Source: Quillaja saponaria | Lineage: Eukaryota; Streptophyta; Magnoliopsida; Fabales; Quillajaceae | Direction: 5' to 3' | NCBI GenBank assembly: GCA_029379385.1 | Contig: CM055611.1 | Coordinates: forward strand, 18,732,062 to 18,796,061 | Length of the DNA: 64,000 bases | Shown: positions 35,600-48,091 of the stretch, in pieces | Layout: the number at the start of each line of letters is the position of its first letter | Numbering within the stretch: position 1 is the stretch's first letter | Notes under the pieces: model-generated | What the model was told of the DNA's origin: nothing | The model's input: the letters and a program-made list of their open reading frames with translations, nothing else | Database searches by the model: none | Position numbers and translations under genes: made by a program

Positions 35600-36983
35600 T
35601 CAAGTACTAATAGTGGCCATGAAATCAACATCTTCTCCCAGAGCTTGCAGGGTCTTAGCAGAAAGACAGACTTCAAACTGAATACTCCCTTCTTCTGCTC
35701 CTTCAAAAACTGTAATCTTCCCATCAGATTTGTTAGCACCACCACTTCTAACTGCAACTGGTCTTCCCCAACCAAAATCATTTCCATAAACATCAAACCG
35801 TGGCGAGCTTCCAGTAGTCAATATATGAGTCTGCAGAATACAATCACCAAATTTTACCAGTTCAGGACATTGTACCCAATCCTCCAAGTTTTTTCTCACT
35901 TCCAAGGATGTTTGTGAAGCTACCAGTTTGTGAATCTCCCAAGCTGCCCAGCCAAGTGCTTCCGGCTTTTTTAACTCCCCAGCCGTGGCTTTCACCGATC
36001 TTATCAAGGCTGCAGAACCAAAATATTGGGGTGGCAATGGAGGTTGTAACCTTGACCTAGTTCCCACAATCACATTATATTTGACCACATCTTCATCATC
36101 AACAGGTCTATTTCGAGTAACACATTGCCAAATATGAGCCAACAATGCTTGGAAAGATGAGATTTTGCTGGTACCCATTTGAGAATTGGCTTTAGCTTTA
36201 AGCTCAGCAATCTTTTCTTTTGAGAAACGAAATACCCTTTGCTTCAATTGAATGGAATTCCCATTATCCCCAGATGATTGAATATTCAATTCAGTATCAT
36301 CTGGGAAAGAAAATTTAACGGGTAATTCAAGAATGCCGTTGAAAAAACTATGTCTTTCAAAATTTGGTGGAATTTGTGAAATGGGTTTTGCACCAAAGCC
36401 CATACTACGGGAAATCTCAGACCAAGTATTGAAGAAATGCCAAAAACTTGTGCCATCAGCAGCTGAGTGATTAAGTGAGCAGCCAATAAAGAAACCATCA
36501 ACAAGCTCTGTTACCTGAACTGCTAGCAGAGATTTTGAAACTCCTTCATAGTTGAAAGCTCCATTATGTGGAAAGAAAGAGAGAACAATTTCAGGAACAT
36601 AAATGGAATCAAGAATATCAGATACAGAAACTCCATCAACAATTGCATGAACAAATTCTACCCCTGCATTATTGCAATCAATGAAGAAATGGATAGTGTT
36701 GTCGTCGTTTTGTACCTTGGCAAAACGACCTGCTAAGGGATAGAAAATGTCTAGTGTATAAGAAAGGGAAAGTATTAGATGCTGAATCAAAGTTTTTGAG
36801 TCGTTCTGAGGAAGGAGGAGGTGTTTTTGTTGAGAAGGTGTTGGCTTGTGAAAAAGAAGGCCTTTTTGAATGGTCTGAAGTAGAAGAAATCTGAGCTCCC
36901 ATGGAATTAGCTCGATTCTATTAGAGCTGAAAATGACTTGCTGGGCGTACGGTATGAGTAGAGATGAATCTTATGTTGCTCAT
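35600..36983 (-). CDS. BAHD acyltransferase, single exon, one frameshift near the N-terminus
   Basis: BAHD enzymes transfer acyl groups from acyl-CoA to alcohols or amines in specialised metabolism, in the cytosol. The long frame (36790-35600, 396 codons) contains LNHSAADGTSFW with the catalytic HXXXD (His-Ser-Ala-Ala-Asp) and NDFGWGRPVAV with the structural DFGWG motif, and ends MATIST. The same frame extends upstream without a Met through RIELIPWELRFLLL and KGLLFHKP, the normal BAHD start. The natural ATG is at 36983 (MSNIRFISTHTVRPASHFQL), one frame over. A single extra base near 36923 separates them; without it the protein is about 460 residues, the usual family length. It resembles the uncharacterised HXXXD acyltransferases of the HCT-like type; substrate unknown. 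The frameshift may be real or a base-call error. Confidence 0.9.
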
Positions 36984-39900
36984 TCTGTCTCTCTCTAAAA
37001 TCTAAATGGGTGGCTATGGTCTCAGCTCCCTGCAACCATATAACACTTGAAGAAGATAGAAATAAGTAAAAAGACTAATATATCCTCAAAAAATATAGTA
37101 AAAATAATCTATCAATTACTTTCATAGTTGTGTAAGTTTAAAAAGTTGATAAATTTACACATTGGGATACCAAATATTTTAGCATAAATGCAAATTAATC
37201 TAATAAAATGATATTCCTTTTTTTAATATTATTTAGAGCAGAGAGGAAATTTCTAACCAACACAGAGTTGTTGGGGGCACAAATTCGTATACCATCGATA
37301 AGATGTTTGATTATTATTATTATTTATTTATGAGTTGTTTCTCTCATATGTGTATATAATTTACAAAAATTTTAATTATTGAATTGAGATTACCCTAATT
37401 TTAAGATTAGAAAAAACAACACTATGTACAAGGAACAGAAAAAAAACATAAACTAGTGTTGTTTATCTATCTGTCTATTAATATCTATTTATATCTATCT
37501 ATACTATCTTAATAGGAGAACACCGTTATTGTATATTCTAACTTTAATATATTTTATAATTCAAATACCCTAGTAAATGGGACGAAGTACTCTCCTAAGT
37601 TTTGATATCTTTTTAAATTAAAATTTTATCATTTATAAAAAAATACCTATTTCTCTTATAATTAAGAAAAAAAATTAACCGTGTCACTCCTTAGACTGGA
37701 ACGAGATTAGGCTCATACTCGAAAGGTATGAAGATACTTGTAGAAAAAACAAAAATAAAAAATTAATAATAAAAAAAAACTCACGTATTGTTAACTTCAA
37801 TTAATTAACAAAAATTATTTATATAGGCAAAATTATACTATTGATTCTTGTAATTTGACATGAAATTCACTTTAGTTTTCATATTTTTTTTTTGTTATAA
37901 TTGAGTCTCACTAATTACAAAATTGTATTAATTGGATCTCTATTGTCACCTCCGTCTAATTATCTTAGCAAAAGGAGACGTGAAAGAAATTGTATATGTC
38001 AATCTCATGTGACAAAAATTACAAATTAAAAAATTAACACATGAATGAATAAAAAATTATATTAAAATATAAAAAAAAGGGCTCACTCGGTGTACAAAGT
38101 ACTCCCCGACTATTATAAGATGAGGAAATAGTAGGCACACATGTACACAGCCTTTATGTGGCGTAATGAATCAATAGGTGATTGCCACATAATTTATTTT
38201 TATATTTAAATAAAAAAATCATAAAACATAAAAAATTAAAAGAGAAAGGAAATTGTAATTAAAACTAAAATAGAAAATATAATATACTAAAACAATAAAA
38301 AATGAAAAACAAAAAAATATCCATATCCTTTATCTCTTCTTCCCACCACTGCCATCAATCATTATACATTCACAACTCCAACATACACTCCCGAAAGCGA
38401 AATTTCAAAACCGCCACTATTACTCATCATAAACTCCAAAAAGCAAAATTTTAGGGGCACGTAGGACCATCATCTTCTCCTTTACTTTTTAACATTTTTA
38501 ATCCTAGGGTCATTAATAATTTTGTTAGATTAATTAGTAGACGTTATTTAGCTCAAATGGGGATTAATCTCATGATTATTTATGTAATTGAAATTATAAC
38601 AAACATGTGGGTGCTTAGAGAATAAGTTTAATAAATTAATTCAATCTAAATATTTAATTATATAAATTTTATATAATTGTCAGTGAGAGTCTTAGTTATA
38701 ATAGATAAATAATCTTTATCTCTAAGACTCAAAAGATATCTGGTATATAGATTATCATATGATATTATGTAAGTATGAGCAACCATGAGTTATACAGTAA
38801 TAAATATTAGGTATGGCTATCTAGTGATTTAATTTAAATTAATTATTATCATGTAAAAGTTTGACATCTAGAATTTTTATAAGATGACTCAATTACAAAA
38901 ATGATGCATTTAAGGTACTAGCATCTCGCACACACGTGCTTAGATGAATTTTTTTTTTTAAATGTAAAAAATATATATAAGTGTAATAGGAAGAAACTTC
39001 TCATTTAAAACTGGAACGTATATAAGAGTAAATAGTTTTTACTTTATATATTTTTCTTTTTCTTTCTATATAAAATTATTTTTCTTTTTAAGATATAAAC
39101 ATGAGGAGTTCTATTCATTTGAATAAGAAAACATAGAAGAAAGTTATATTTTGAGGTAGTTTCTTAATACAATAAAATATAGTAGATTTTTTTTGTCTAG
39201 AAAAGATAAAAGAGTTGTAGTTAATATTTCAGTAAATAAGATAATGGGTAATTATTTAAAGAGAAAAAATTTAATTTAATTTAATTTAGTTTAAATTTAT
39301 AATATTTAAACTACGAGACTATTAGAATTTTTGTTTTCTAGAATAGTAAAAATGAGGTTGTGATTTTAGCAGAAAAGAGAATGATGGTCACATATATATA
39401 CATGTGAATCACGTTAAGATAAAATAATAAGGGAATAATTTCTAAAGAATTGAAAAGAACACTTTATTACACAAAAAAAGCTTTTCTTCTTTTTTGTACT
39501 ATTGGCCCACGAAATATGATTATGTACTATATATATTGTCCCTTTCTCCTTTTTCTTTTTTTTTTACTTTTTTCACATTAACATATAAAACATTTGGTCA
39601 ATCAAATATTCTAAGATATCCTTTTGATGAGAGAGAGGGGGGGGGGGGGGGGAGTGGAATGATTGATTAGGAAAAAAAGAAAAAAGAGAAAATAAATCAC
39701 TTTAACTTCTTGGTGAACTTAATGCATTGATTTCAATATTATATTTATTTTATTGATTACAACATCAAATTTGAAATGAATATATCAACTGAAAACTTAA
39801 AATAGTTCATAAAAGAGAAAGGAAAAGTAACTCTGCAATTTCATTTCTAACACATATCAAAACATACGTAAATCGAAACGGATTTTATTTGATGAAAAAT

Positions 39901-40439
39901 CTAATTAAAACGTTATCAGCAATGCAATTATGAAAAATATGTAAAACTGCTCTACACATGCGTAAACCAACAACCATATATATCTGCTCCTTACTTTGCT
40001 AGTGCATATTTTATAAGTTTGAAGCATGCATAATACTCTCGATTGATCCACAATGACCATCTTTAGGATTAAAATTTTAAATTGTAGATTTATATATATA
40101 ATTAGCTGGATGCGTTGTGGGATGAAATACACCGTGATTAGTGTTTAGAAAGTACTTCCACTTGATTAAATTCTAGCTAATCAACATTAATTATAAAGTT
40201 ACATTGCAATATGTTGATGTATGATTATGCTTTCCATGCATCAACTAAGTAAAATACTTTGAATATGATTTCCTTGTTTTATATATATTTTTGGGTGTAT
40301 GTGAGTTTCTCTAATTTGTCGTTTGATTTTTCTATCACATGCAACAAAAATGAGATAATAAATTCACACTTACATATAGGGAAGCTTATTTTAATTTTTT
40401 TACTAACGAATTGCAAATCCAAGAAGATTGAAGTCTCAT
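36984..40439. other. Intergenic, very AT-rich; contains a G16 run
   Basis: No gene found in 3.4 kb. Notable items: a tetranucleotide-like stretch ATCTATCTGTCTATTAATATC near 37467; a stretch at about 37845-37980 (TTGATTCTTGTAATTTGACA, AATTGAGTCTCACTAATTAC) resembling a terminal region of Mutator-type elements; and a GA run leading into 16 consecutive G at 39637-39652. Confidence 0.5.
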
Positions 40440-40654
40440 TTTTAATACCGGCTCTTGGACCTTCATCAATACTTCAAGCTTCTCAATTCAAATTATTTTC
40501 ATAAACTCCAATTTTGCTAACCTACTGGCCTCTCCCCTTGCTCTACGTACACCAATTCATTACCACGTATTGTCACATTCAACCGTCATCAATTCAAGCC
40601 ATGGTCTGTGATGGCTCCATCCAATCACTGTTAATATCCTCCATTTTTATTTTT

Positions 40655-40978
40655 ATTTTTTTTGTGAACAGGATGGGGTAGGTAAGTTCTCCCTAAATCC
40701 TCGCATGACACATTGCATCCATGGGAGCCCACAATACCTGAAGCATCATCACTCACCACACCTTAATTATGTCGGTGTTTAATCAGGGTGTTCAGCCCGT
40801 GTGTGGACGTAGAAATGTCACCAACAAATAACTGAGGGCAAGTGTCACATCTCTCACAAAGACATGATTGACCTGAAGCATCATCACTCACCACACCTAA
40901 TTATGTCGGTGTTTAATCAGGGTGTTCAGCCCATGTGTGTGGACGAGAAATGCCACCAACAAATAGCCAGGGCAAGTA
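40655..40978 (-). mobile_element. Partial SINE copies from the local duplication
   Basis: AGGATGGGGTAGGTAAGTTC, GAAGCATCATCACTCACCAC and GTCGGTGTTTAATCAGGGTG match the intact SINE at 41200-41475. The 3' part is present at about 40655-40845, and a second partial copy starts near 40873. At about 40846-40872 and 40979-41045 there are short pieces (CACATCTCTCACGAAGACATGACTG... in diverged form) like the first 65 bp of LTR-type element 2. The A/B-box part is missing, so these are rearranged fragments. Confidence 0.7.
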
Positions 40979-41199
40979 TCACATCTCTCACGAAGACATG
41001 ACTGATCAGATGATGAGATAACCAAACTTCTGTAATCCTGAATTTAAATTATTTTCATAAACTCCAATTTCGCAAACCTATTGGCCTCTCCCCTTGCTCT
41101 ACGTACACAAATTCGTTACCACGCATTGTCACAATCAACTGTCATCAATTCAAGCCATGGTCTGTAATGGCTCCATCCAATCATTCCTAATCTCCTCCA

Positions 41200-41475
41200 T
41201 TTTTATTTATTTTTATTAATTTTTTGTGTGTGTATAGGATGGGGTAGGTAAGTTCTCTCAAATCTCGACATGACACATTGATCCATAGGAGCCCACAATA
41301 CCTGAAGCATCATCACTCACCACACCCAACCATGTCGGTGTTTAATCAGGGTGTTCAAGCGCGTGTGGGTGTGTGGAAGTAGAAATGCCACCAACAGATG
41401 GCAAGGGCGAGACTCGAATAGAGGTGGGAGCTAGGAGGACGAGCTATTGAACCATTGCACCACCCACATGTTGGC
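41200..41475 (-). mobile_element. SINE retrotransposon with 11-bp target duplication
   Basis: On the minus strand the 5' part reads GGGTGGTGCAATGGTTCAAT, then CTATTCGAGTCTCG, acceptable pol III A- and B-box regions of a tRNA-derived SINE. The 3' end is an A-rich tail (the T-rich start on the plus strand). It is flanked by AATCTCCTCCA at 41189-41199 and 41476-41486, a perfect 11-bp target duplication. The host sequence is exon 1 of a dehydrogenase remnant. Confidence 0.85.
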
Positions 41476-42343
41476 AATCTCCTCCAACTTGTGCCATGGG
41501 TTCATGCCCAGTTTTGGCCTCAACCGCATTGACTTGAATGAGTCCAGGCATTGATCAGACATACTGAGATTGTCAAGTTCCGAGAAGTTGTGTTTTAGGG
41601 ATGTACACCTGATATAAAAGTGTGTTTATTGATTGATGTATTGCGGAAAATCTTGACTCCAAATAGATATCTAAATGATTTTTTTTCTTTTCAAAAATAT
41701 ATAAACAGGTAGAAATTATTTTCATTGTTAACCCAAAACTAAATTGAGTAGTTTTAAATTGAACAAAATATTATCTTACAAATATTTCTTCTTCAAGGAG
41801 GACGATTGCTCAAACAATATGTGGTCGATAATTATATTAAGATTAAGACACAAAAACTAAGATGGTTGCGCTCAAATCAAAGTAATATTCGTGAAGAAAT
41901 ACGACAAGGACTTCATAATGCATTAGATACTCAAATCAAACTAATGCATTAGATGCATTAGTTTTAAATTGAACAAAATATTATCTTAAAAATTAAGGCG
42001 AATAGACAAACACATAAACCTATTAATTATCATAAAACTATAATCTATTAATTACCACAAAATTATAATGACATTCTTTGCCTAATAAAGCCCCCTCTAA
42101 TAACCCATATTTATGCTCAAACAATTTCAGCTGCTTGGTTAAATGTGTTAATAATTTTAAAGTTAAAAATAAATCACTGTAACAATGATCGCTTGTGATA
42201 GTTCTTCTCATTGTTATGTCGTCAATAATCTCGATATTCGGCTTGCAATAATGGCTCCTTCATTATGACCTTAACTACTATAATATAATCAATCAGGCTA
42301 GACTTGTCATATATGAGCTTATTCCGATTATTCTGTCAGTACC

Positions 42344-43465
42344 ATAAGTTTTCAACTTGTATTATCGAAAGTTTAAAAGAAATAAATGTCAAAAATTGAA
42401 CATTGAAATTCATAATAAAAATTATAATAAATGACATATATTAAATGTAGTATACTCTAATATCTCGATCTAACTATAACATTTATGACCATTTTCACAG
42501 ATATTCAAGTGAAATAACAAGAAAGAAAATAAGAAAAAGCAACATTTTTGTAATTCAAGACTGTATGTTGGTGATATACATAAAATCATAAATCATACTA
42601 ATATTGTGACTATGGAAAGTTTTCTAGGTTACACAATCAACGTTAGTTCCACAAATTACGTATATATGGAAAATTAAATTTGCCTGTTTATAGTATTTTC
42701 TATGATAAAATGTGTAGATCTGTCCAACCTAGCTATATGTATATTAAATCTGCTGCTTCAAACAAAGAAAACAAATTAAAATCCATACTTACAACTAGAC
42801 TATTATCAAAAATAACTAATTAACAATGTACACTTATTTAATTTAAAAGATGTGGACTAATTTCTTGAATTCCAAATGATAGCTTACATATATAACTAAA
42901 TTCCAACAACTCGCTAAAGTTGATGTTGGCAATGTTTTAATCTTTCACTTGAAAAAAAAAAAAAAGTCAAAGGAAGAGATTAACCCCAAGGACTAACCCC
43001 TCTCCTCAAATTTTGAGTTTGATCCCCAGTGTACCAAAAAAAGATTAGAAACGCATTGAAACTAAGAGACTATTGTCTCTCTAGATCCATTATTACTCTT
43101 TCTATTTCTTATCCCCTTTCTGTTGAAATGCAGTACAAGAGTTTTTCTTTTTGTTTTTTGGGATTTATTAATGGGAGGTAGAATACATTGGAGTTAGACA
43201 CGGGTGTGTTCTACAATTGATACTTCATCATCAACTAAACAACCGTTAAGAATTTCATTAGAAACCGGGTTTTTCAATTTTATTTTTTTTTCATTACTAA
43301 ATAGCAAAGTTATAAAAAATAAATAAATAAACTCTTAATACTAAGAATTGTTTCATTCATTTACAATTAAAAATAAATTTTAGAGGAATTTTGTCATATT
43401 GCCTGTACTCTAGGTACTCCAAGTTGGGGAAATTTCTAATTTAACTATCAATTTTAAGCAATATC
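42344..43465. repeat. Segmental duplication, right copy (partner at 32399-33492)
   Basis: Collinear with the left copy through the landmarks listed there. It carries an extra insertion at about 42950-43047 absent from the left copy: an A run, then AGAGATTAACCCCAAGGACT, GAGTTTGATCCCCAGTGTACC and A residues, which looks like the 3' part of a SINE. No coding content was recognised. Confidence 0.8.
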
Positions 43466-45239
43466 ATGTGAATACATCAAATATTTAATAAAACAAAACC
43501 CCACAAGATTATAATAAATGAGGGAGATATGTCAGAGCCGGAAAGATAATATATCATAGAGGTAAAAAGAGATCCTCAATTTTAAAAATATTAATATTTA
43601 TTAATTGAATTAACTTACAAGAGAATTTTGTTAACACGAAGATGGGCCGAGTGGGCCAAGTCCTAGATTTCACTTCACTCTCAATTGGGCCATACTTGAT
43701 CCGGAAATTGGTGACCTCAGTTAACGGGCTACGCTATTGTTCAATTCGGCTCACAACCACAGCACCTGGTTTGAGAAATTAGGAAGTCTGATGAAACATT
43801 TCCCACCACTTATGACCCTAATTATATACGTATATTAATCATCGATAACTTAATTCAAGTGATTAAACCTAACCTTTTAACTCTAGTGCCTGATTCCAAC
43901 ACTCCTAATATACTAAAAATTTTATACATATATTTATGAATTTAATTATGATCAATTATAATTTATCCTCGTTTAACTGCCACTTATTTTAGAATACTTT
44001 CATAAAAGAGAGATGATGTAAAAGAAAAAAAAAAAAATTAAATACCCTTATGGTCATATTATGAAGAAACACATATCGTTTATGTTTTATTATTAAATTT
44101 AAAATAAAATATAAACTAAAATTGCATTATTGATCATTCCTATAATATGAAAAAATAATAAAATAATATTTATAAAATATTATAAGTTATAAGGAATATG
44201 AATTTAGCAAAAGCTAATAGTTTATTTATTTATTTATTTATTTAGTTGTATTATTATTTTACTAATAGGTTATCAATTTAATTTTATTTATATCTCATTT
44301 TAAGTTGAATAATAACATGTTAAAATGAATAATTTTGAAATTTTATTTTCTATTAAGAGTACACTGAATATATTTTAAGTAATTTATCTAATTTTATGTT
44401 TCGAGAGTATGTGTAGGTTTTGAAAATAAAGGGATACATGTGTAATATCAACAAAATCTAAGAAATGTTAAAGTAATTTACTCTTATTTTTTTCATTTTT
44501 TTATAGCCATAATATTTGAATCAACATCATCAATTTTCACCAAAAATATTAATAATGTTATTTTAAAGAAAGACATTACAAATTTAAATTAAAGTTATGA
44601 GATAAACTTGAACAAAAACTATTTTTTTTTAAAATGAAATTAATAATAGTATAAAAATTTAGAAACTAATGTTACTTCGTCCATATATAAATGACTCAAA
44701 TTTTATTTGGCCTTTATTTTTATATGACACATGGGAATGGGAACTACACAACAACAGCTTCTTGGCTTTATATCTTCAACATACATGGGCATGTGACATG
44801 GGCATGCTCGAATATTACTCAACTATATCTCTGAGGCGGTGGCCCTCTCTAAAGTTTTTAGACATGAAATTTAGTGCATGAGAGACGGTTTCCATCTCTA
44901 ATACTCTGTTTATTGTAGTGATTGAATCATACTAGATTTTGAAAAAATTTAATTGAATCAAGTTCGAATTAGGTTTATCTTATCTATTGGGTCCATTGTA
45001 ATTCCTACTTTGAATCTTAATTAATAAAACTTAGCATTTTTAATATTAAGATACACAATCACAAAAAGAATTATCCCAAACAAGGAATACAAGTTTCAAC
45101 TTATTCGACATTAATCTCTTATATATTGTACAAGCAGAACTCTCTCTTTTGTTCACATAGAACTCCTATATTGTTTATAGTATATTCTTTTTCATTTAAA
45201 ATAATGATAGTTGTATTTAATTGAAAAAAGAAGAAGTAA
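43466..45239. other. Intergenic AT-rich DNA, no gene found
   Basis: No supported gene. A GC-richer stretch at about 43635-43790 (GATGGGCCGAGTGGGCCAAG) looks like transposon debris. The 70-codon frame at 44669 is not recognised. A TTTA repeat lies at about 44221-44245. Confidence 0.4.
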
Positions 45240-45938
45240 GAATAAGTTCTATTTTTTTTTTCTTGAAATTCTAAATAAATTCTACAATATTTTTACATTC
45301 TCAAGAACTCTTATTTTTAAAATTTCTTTCTAAATAAGTCTTAAATTTTAGATTGACATTTTTTATATCATTTTTACCCTTATTTTTTATTTTAATATTA
45401 CTTAAATAGACTTCTTCTTTTTTTCAAAAAACACATTATCTAATTTAGAATATTAAATTTATTAGTTAATAATTAGTAGTAGAATAAATCTTTGAAAAAT
45501 TAATGATATTTTCATCATCCCTTTAATATATACATATATTAAAAAAAATTATCTTCATATTAAATTTAGATTCATTTGCATGTCACTTGTTTTTTTTGTT
45601 AATTTCCTTGCAAAATGAATCTAGATTTATTTATTAGTTGTTCTTATCATGAAAAATTACAATAATTCAAGTTGAATTTTAAAATAATAATTTTTTAAGG
45701 TGTTTTTGAATATATATACATATATATGAAAAGAGATAACGAGATCTTTTTATTATTTTATTATTTTTTTCATTAATGATTATATTTTTTTTTCTAATTT
45801 TATATTATATGATTTATTTTTTTTTTAAATAAGGGTAAAAGTGGCATAAAAAGTTTTAATAAAAAATATAAGGTTTATTTGAAAAGAATTTTTTAAAATA
45901 AAATTATTTACAATATAAATTTATTACAGGGCTTATTC
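45240..45938. mobile_element. Inverted-repeat (MITE-like) element
   Basis: The left arm (about 45240-45405) and right arm (about 45820-45938) are imperfect reverse complements. GAATAAGTTCT pairs with GGGCTTATTC. CATTTTTACCCTTATTTTTT pairs with AAATAAGGGTAAAAGTGGCA. AAATAAATTCTACAATATTT pairs with CAATATAAATTTATTAC. No frames. Ends and target duplication are uncertain in this AT-rich context. It stops about 110 bp before the exon-2 scrap at 46050. Confidence 0.55.
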
Positions 45939-46049
45939 AAAAATAAATAAATCTTATCTTTATTTTTTTTTTCATTTTTAATTACTGTTTATGATTTGAA
46001 ACATTGAATTGAGCTTTTAAGTAACAAGATTAATTGATGTATGTTCCAG

Positions 46050-46121
46050 GTGGGAGGTAAGCATATCGGGATTGTTGGATTGGGTCGCATTGGCTTGGAA
46101 GTTCCAAAAAGGCCTGAGGCA
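46050..46121 (+). pseudogene. 2-hydroxyacid dehydrogenase exon-2 scrap (copy D 3' part)
   Basis: Directly after an acceptor-like GTTCCAG the sequence reads VGGKHIGIVGLGRIGLEVPK, the Rossmann GXGXXG segment at the start of exon 2 of copies A and B. It then loses similarity after RPEA. The rest of the exon (substrate-binding Arg, catalytic Glu and His) is absent, so it is only a fragment. Confidence 0.85.
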
Positions 46122-48091
46122 CAACAATGGCAGCTGGTTCAAGAGACTGCAATGAAACATTTACTAACACTTTTGGGCTTATTGGAAGTGCCAGCCCAAT
46201 ATGTCATCCACTTTGTTGGCATTAGGGCAACAAGCCCACAACAATTGTTAGTGTAAACTATTGGTAATATCTTCTAATAAACAATCCTATGAGAATATAT
46301 ATAGTGAAACTATATAATTACTAAGTTGTAAAATATTATTTAAAGTTTATATTATCTAATTTTATATAATTAATGAATTATTACGTGACTAGTACTGTTT
46401 TTAAGCATTGTTTATTATTTAGATAGGAATCTTGTCAGTAAATTAGTATCAGATCAATAGAATTTTTAACTCATAAATACTTATTTGATGACAAGTGTAG
46501 ATATATAGGTTTCCGGAATAACGCATTCAATGATATTTAGGATTCAAATGGTGATATTAAGAATCCAAGTCATTGTTATAGTGACATTTTGTCATGAGAA
46601 TATATAATTAAGGCATGCAACTCATTAAGTCCAATTTGTTCCAAAGTGGTCAGTGAATTGTTAAGCTTGACCTTTAATGAGTAGTGACAGACAAAACCCA
46701 TCTTTTTCAAGCAAACAATAAAGATTAGTTTGCCAAGTGGGATGGAAAATGACTCTTATACAACTTCCACACACCTACCCTTTTCTTGAGGATTTAGAAT
46801 TATGTATTACTATATTCACATGATCTTTTTAAGCAATTAAGCAATACAATCTTGTTAGAATTAATTATTATACTTTTCTTAATTATTGTTACATTCATAA
46901 ATAATATATTTTGAGTGTTGCATATTAATATGACTACATATCTATCAAAACTTCTGTCACTTCTATAATTATTTTTGTCTTTTTTGTCACTTAGTGTTAG
47001 CTTGGGGAATGATTTTCTTTGATGAATAAATTACATTTTTATATTTTTGCAGTATGCATCGCATTAGTAGCTTACCTCTCATTTGATTCTTATCTCAACT
47101 TTATAATGAAATTGACACCAACATAAAATGACAATGACATATTGCCACAATCAAATAATTACAACTCAAAAAGACTTTTCCTTTTTCTGAAGATTGAAGC
47201 TAGCTACTAGTAGAGAATAAATTCTCCTTCGAATCTAGGTTGCTTTTGTAAAATTTTGAGAGGAAGCCTCTCAAAGAAAGTTGCTTAGCTAGGACTCATG
47301 CATGGTTTTGCACCTTTAAACACATTAATTAAAGGAAACAATTTTATTTTTTATTTATTAATAAAAAAACCATTAAATTGAATTGAAATTGCACGATATA
47401 ATGTAACTGTCTCTTCTGATTTCATATTATATAATCCCACTGAATCTAAATTAAGTGAGTTCTAAATATGTCTCAAACACTTATCATTGGAGTATTTTCT
47501 AAAAAATCGACAAATTTTGAATGAAGAGATTTAATGTATATAATCATTCGATTTTATAGTAGAGGTATTAATTAAAATAAGCCTATCCCTAAATATCCTA
47601 ATTAAAAGTGCCACCATTGTCATAATACAAATTAATATATAATACACTCTCCTAGTTCATATATATCTTTATCATTCTAAATTAATTATAAATGTTTAAT
47701 TTGTTGAAAATCTAAGACATGCATATACATGCAGAATAAAAAACAATGCCCGAGTCAAGACAAAATCAAAATAGTAATAGTTTAGTGGTGAAGAATTCCT
47801 TAAGCACAATGCATTGAACTCTTTATTCCAAATTGCTTATTTGATTTGCTTATATTATTCTCTCCAACAGTAACATACTAACAGCTAATTACAGAGATGG
47901 CCTCTCTTTTTTGGTGTTTCTGTCACCCTTTTCTTCAGACCCACTAAGGCTTCCATTTCTTATATCTTCCCTCTTTCTCTGTCACTCATTTCAAACCTAC
48001 GTTACGTACTTGATGTCACTTTCCTTAGCCGAACTAGCTAAAGTAGACAATATATACTTCAAAATCTGTTCTTGTTTTTCTGTTGGTGGCT
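46122..48091. other. Intergenic; 3' flank of GA20ox
   Basis: No gene found in about 2 kb of AT-rich DNA. The right end presumably holds the GA20ox 3' UTR. Confidence 0.45.

Larger units (their letters stand above)
40445..41695 (+). pseudogene. 2-hydroxyacid dehydrogenase exon-1 remnant (copy D 5' part), split by SINEs
   Basis: Broken exon 1. 40445-40650 reads LALGPSSILQ, TTYCHIQPSSIQAMVCDGS, matching the AIGHPS and SAIQAIVCAGT parts of copy B. The middle (from about 40490) occurs again at 41046-41199, a tandem duplication of about 555 bp. After the SINE, 41487-41695 continues with GLNRIDLNES (GLDHIDLLEC) and, after shifts, LLIDVLRKILTPNRYL. All frames are disrupted. It may belong with the exon-2 scrap at 46050, giving a fourth copy with a 4.3-kb intron (inference). 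Confidence 0.8.

Noticed and set aside
44669..44881. 70-codon plus frame MLLRPYINDSNFIW...
   Set aside because: No family recognised, no splice or promoter context; likely chance or transposon debris.
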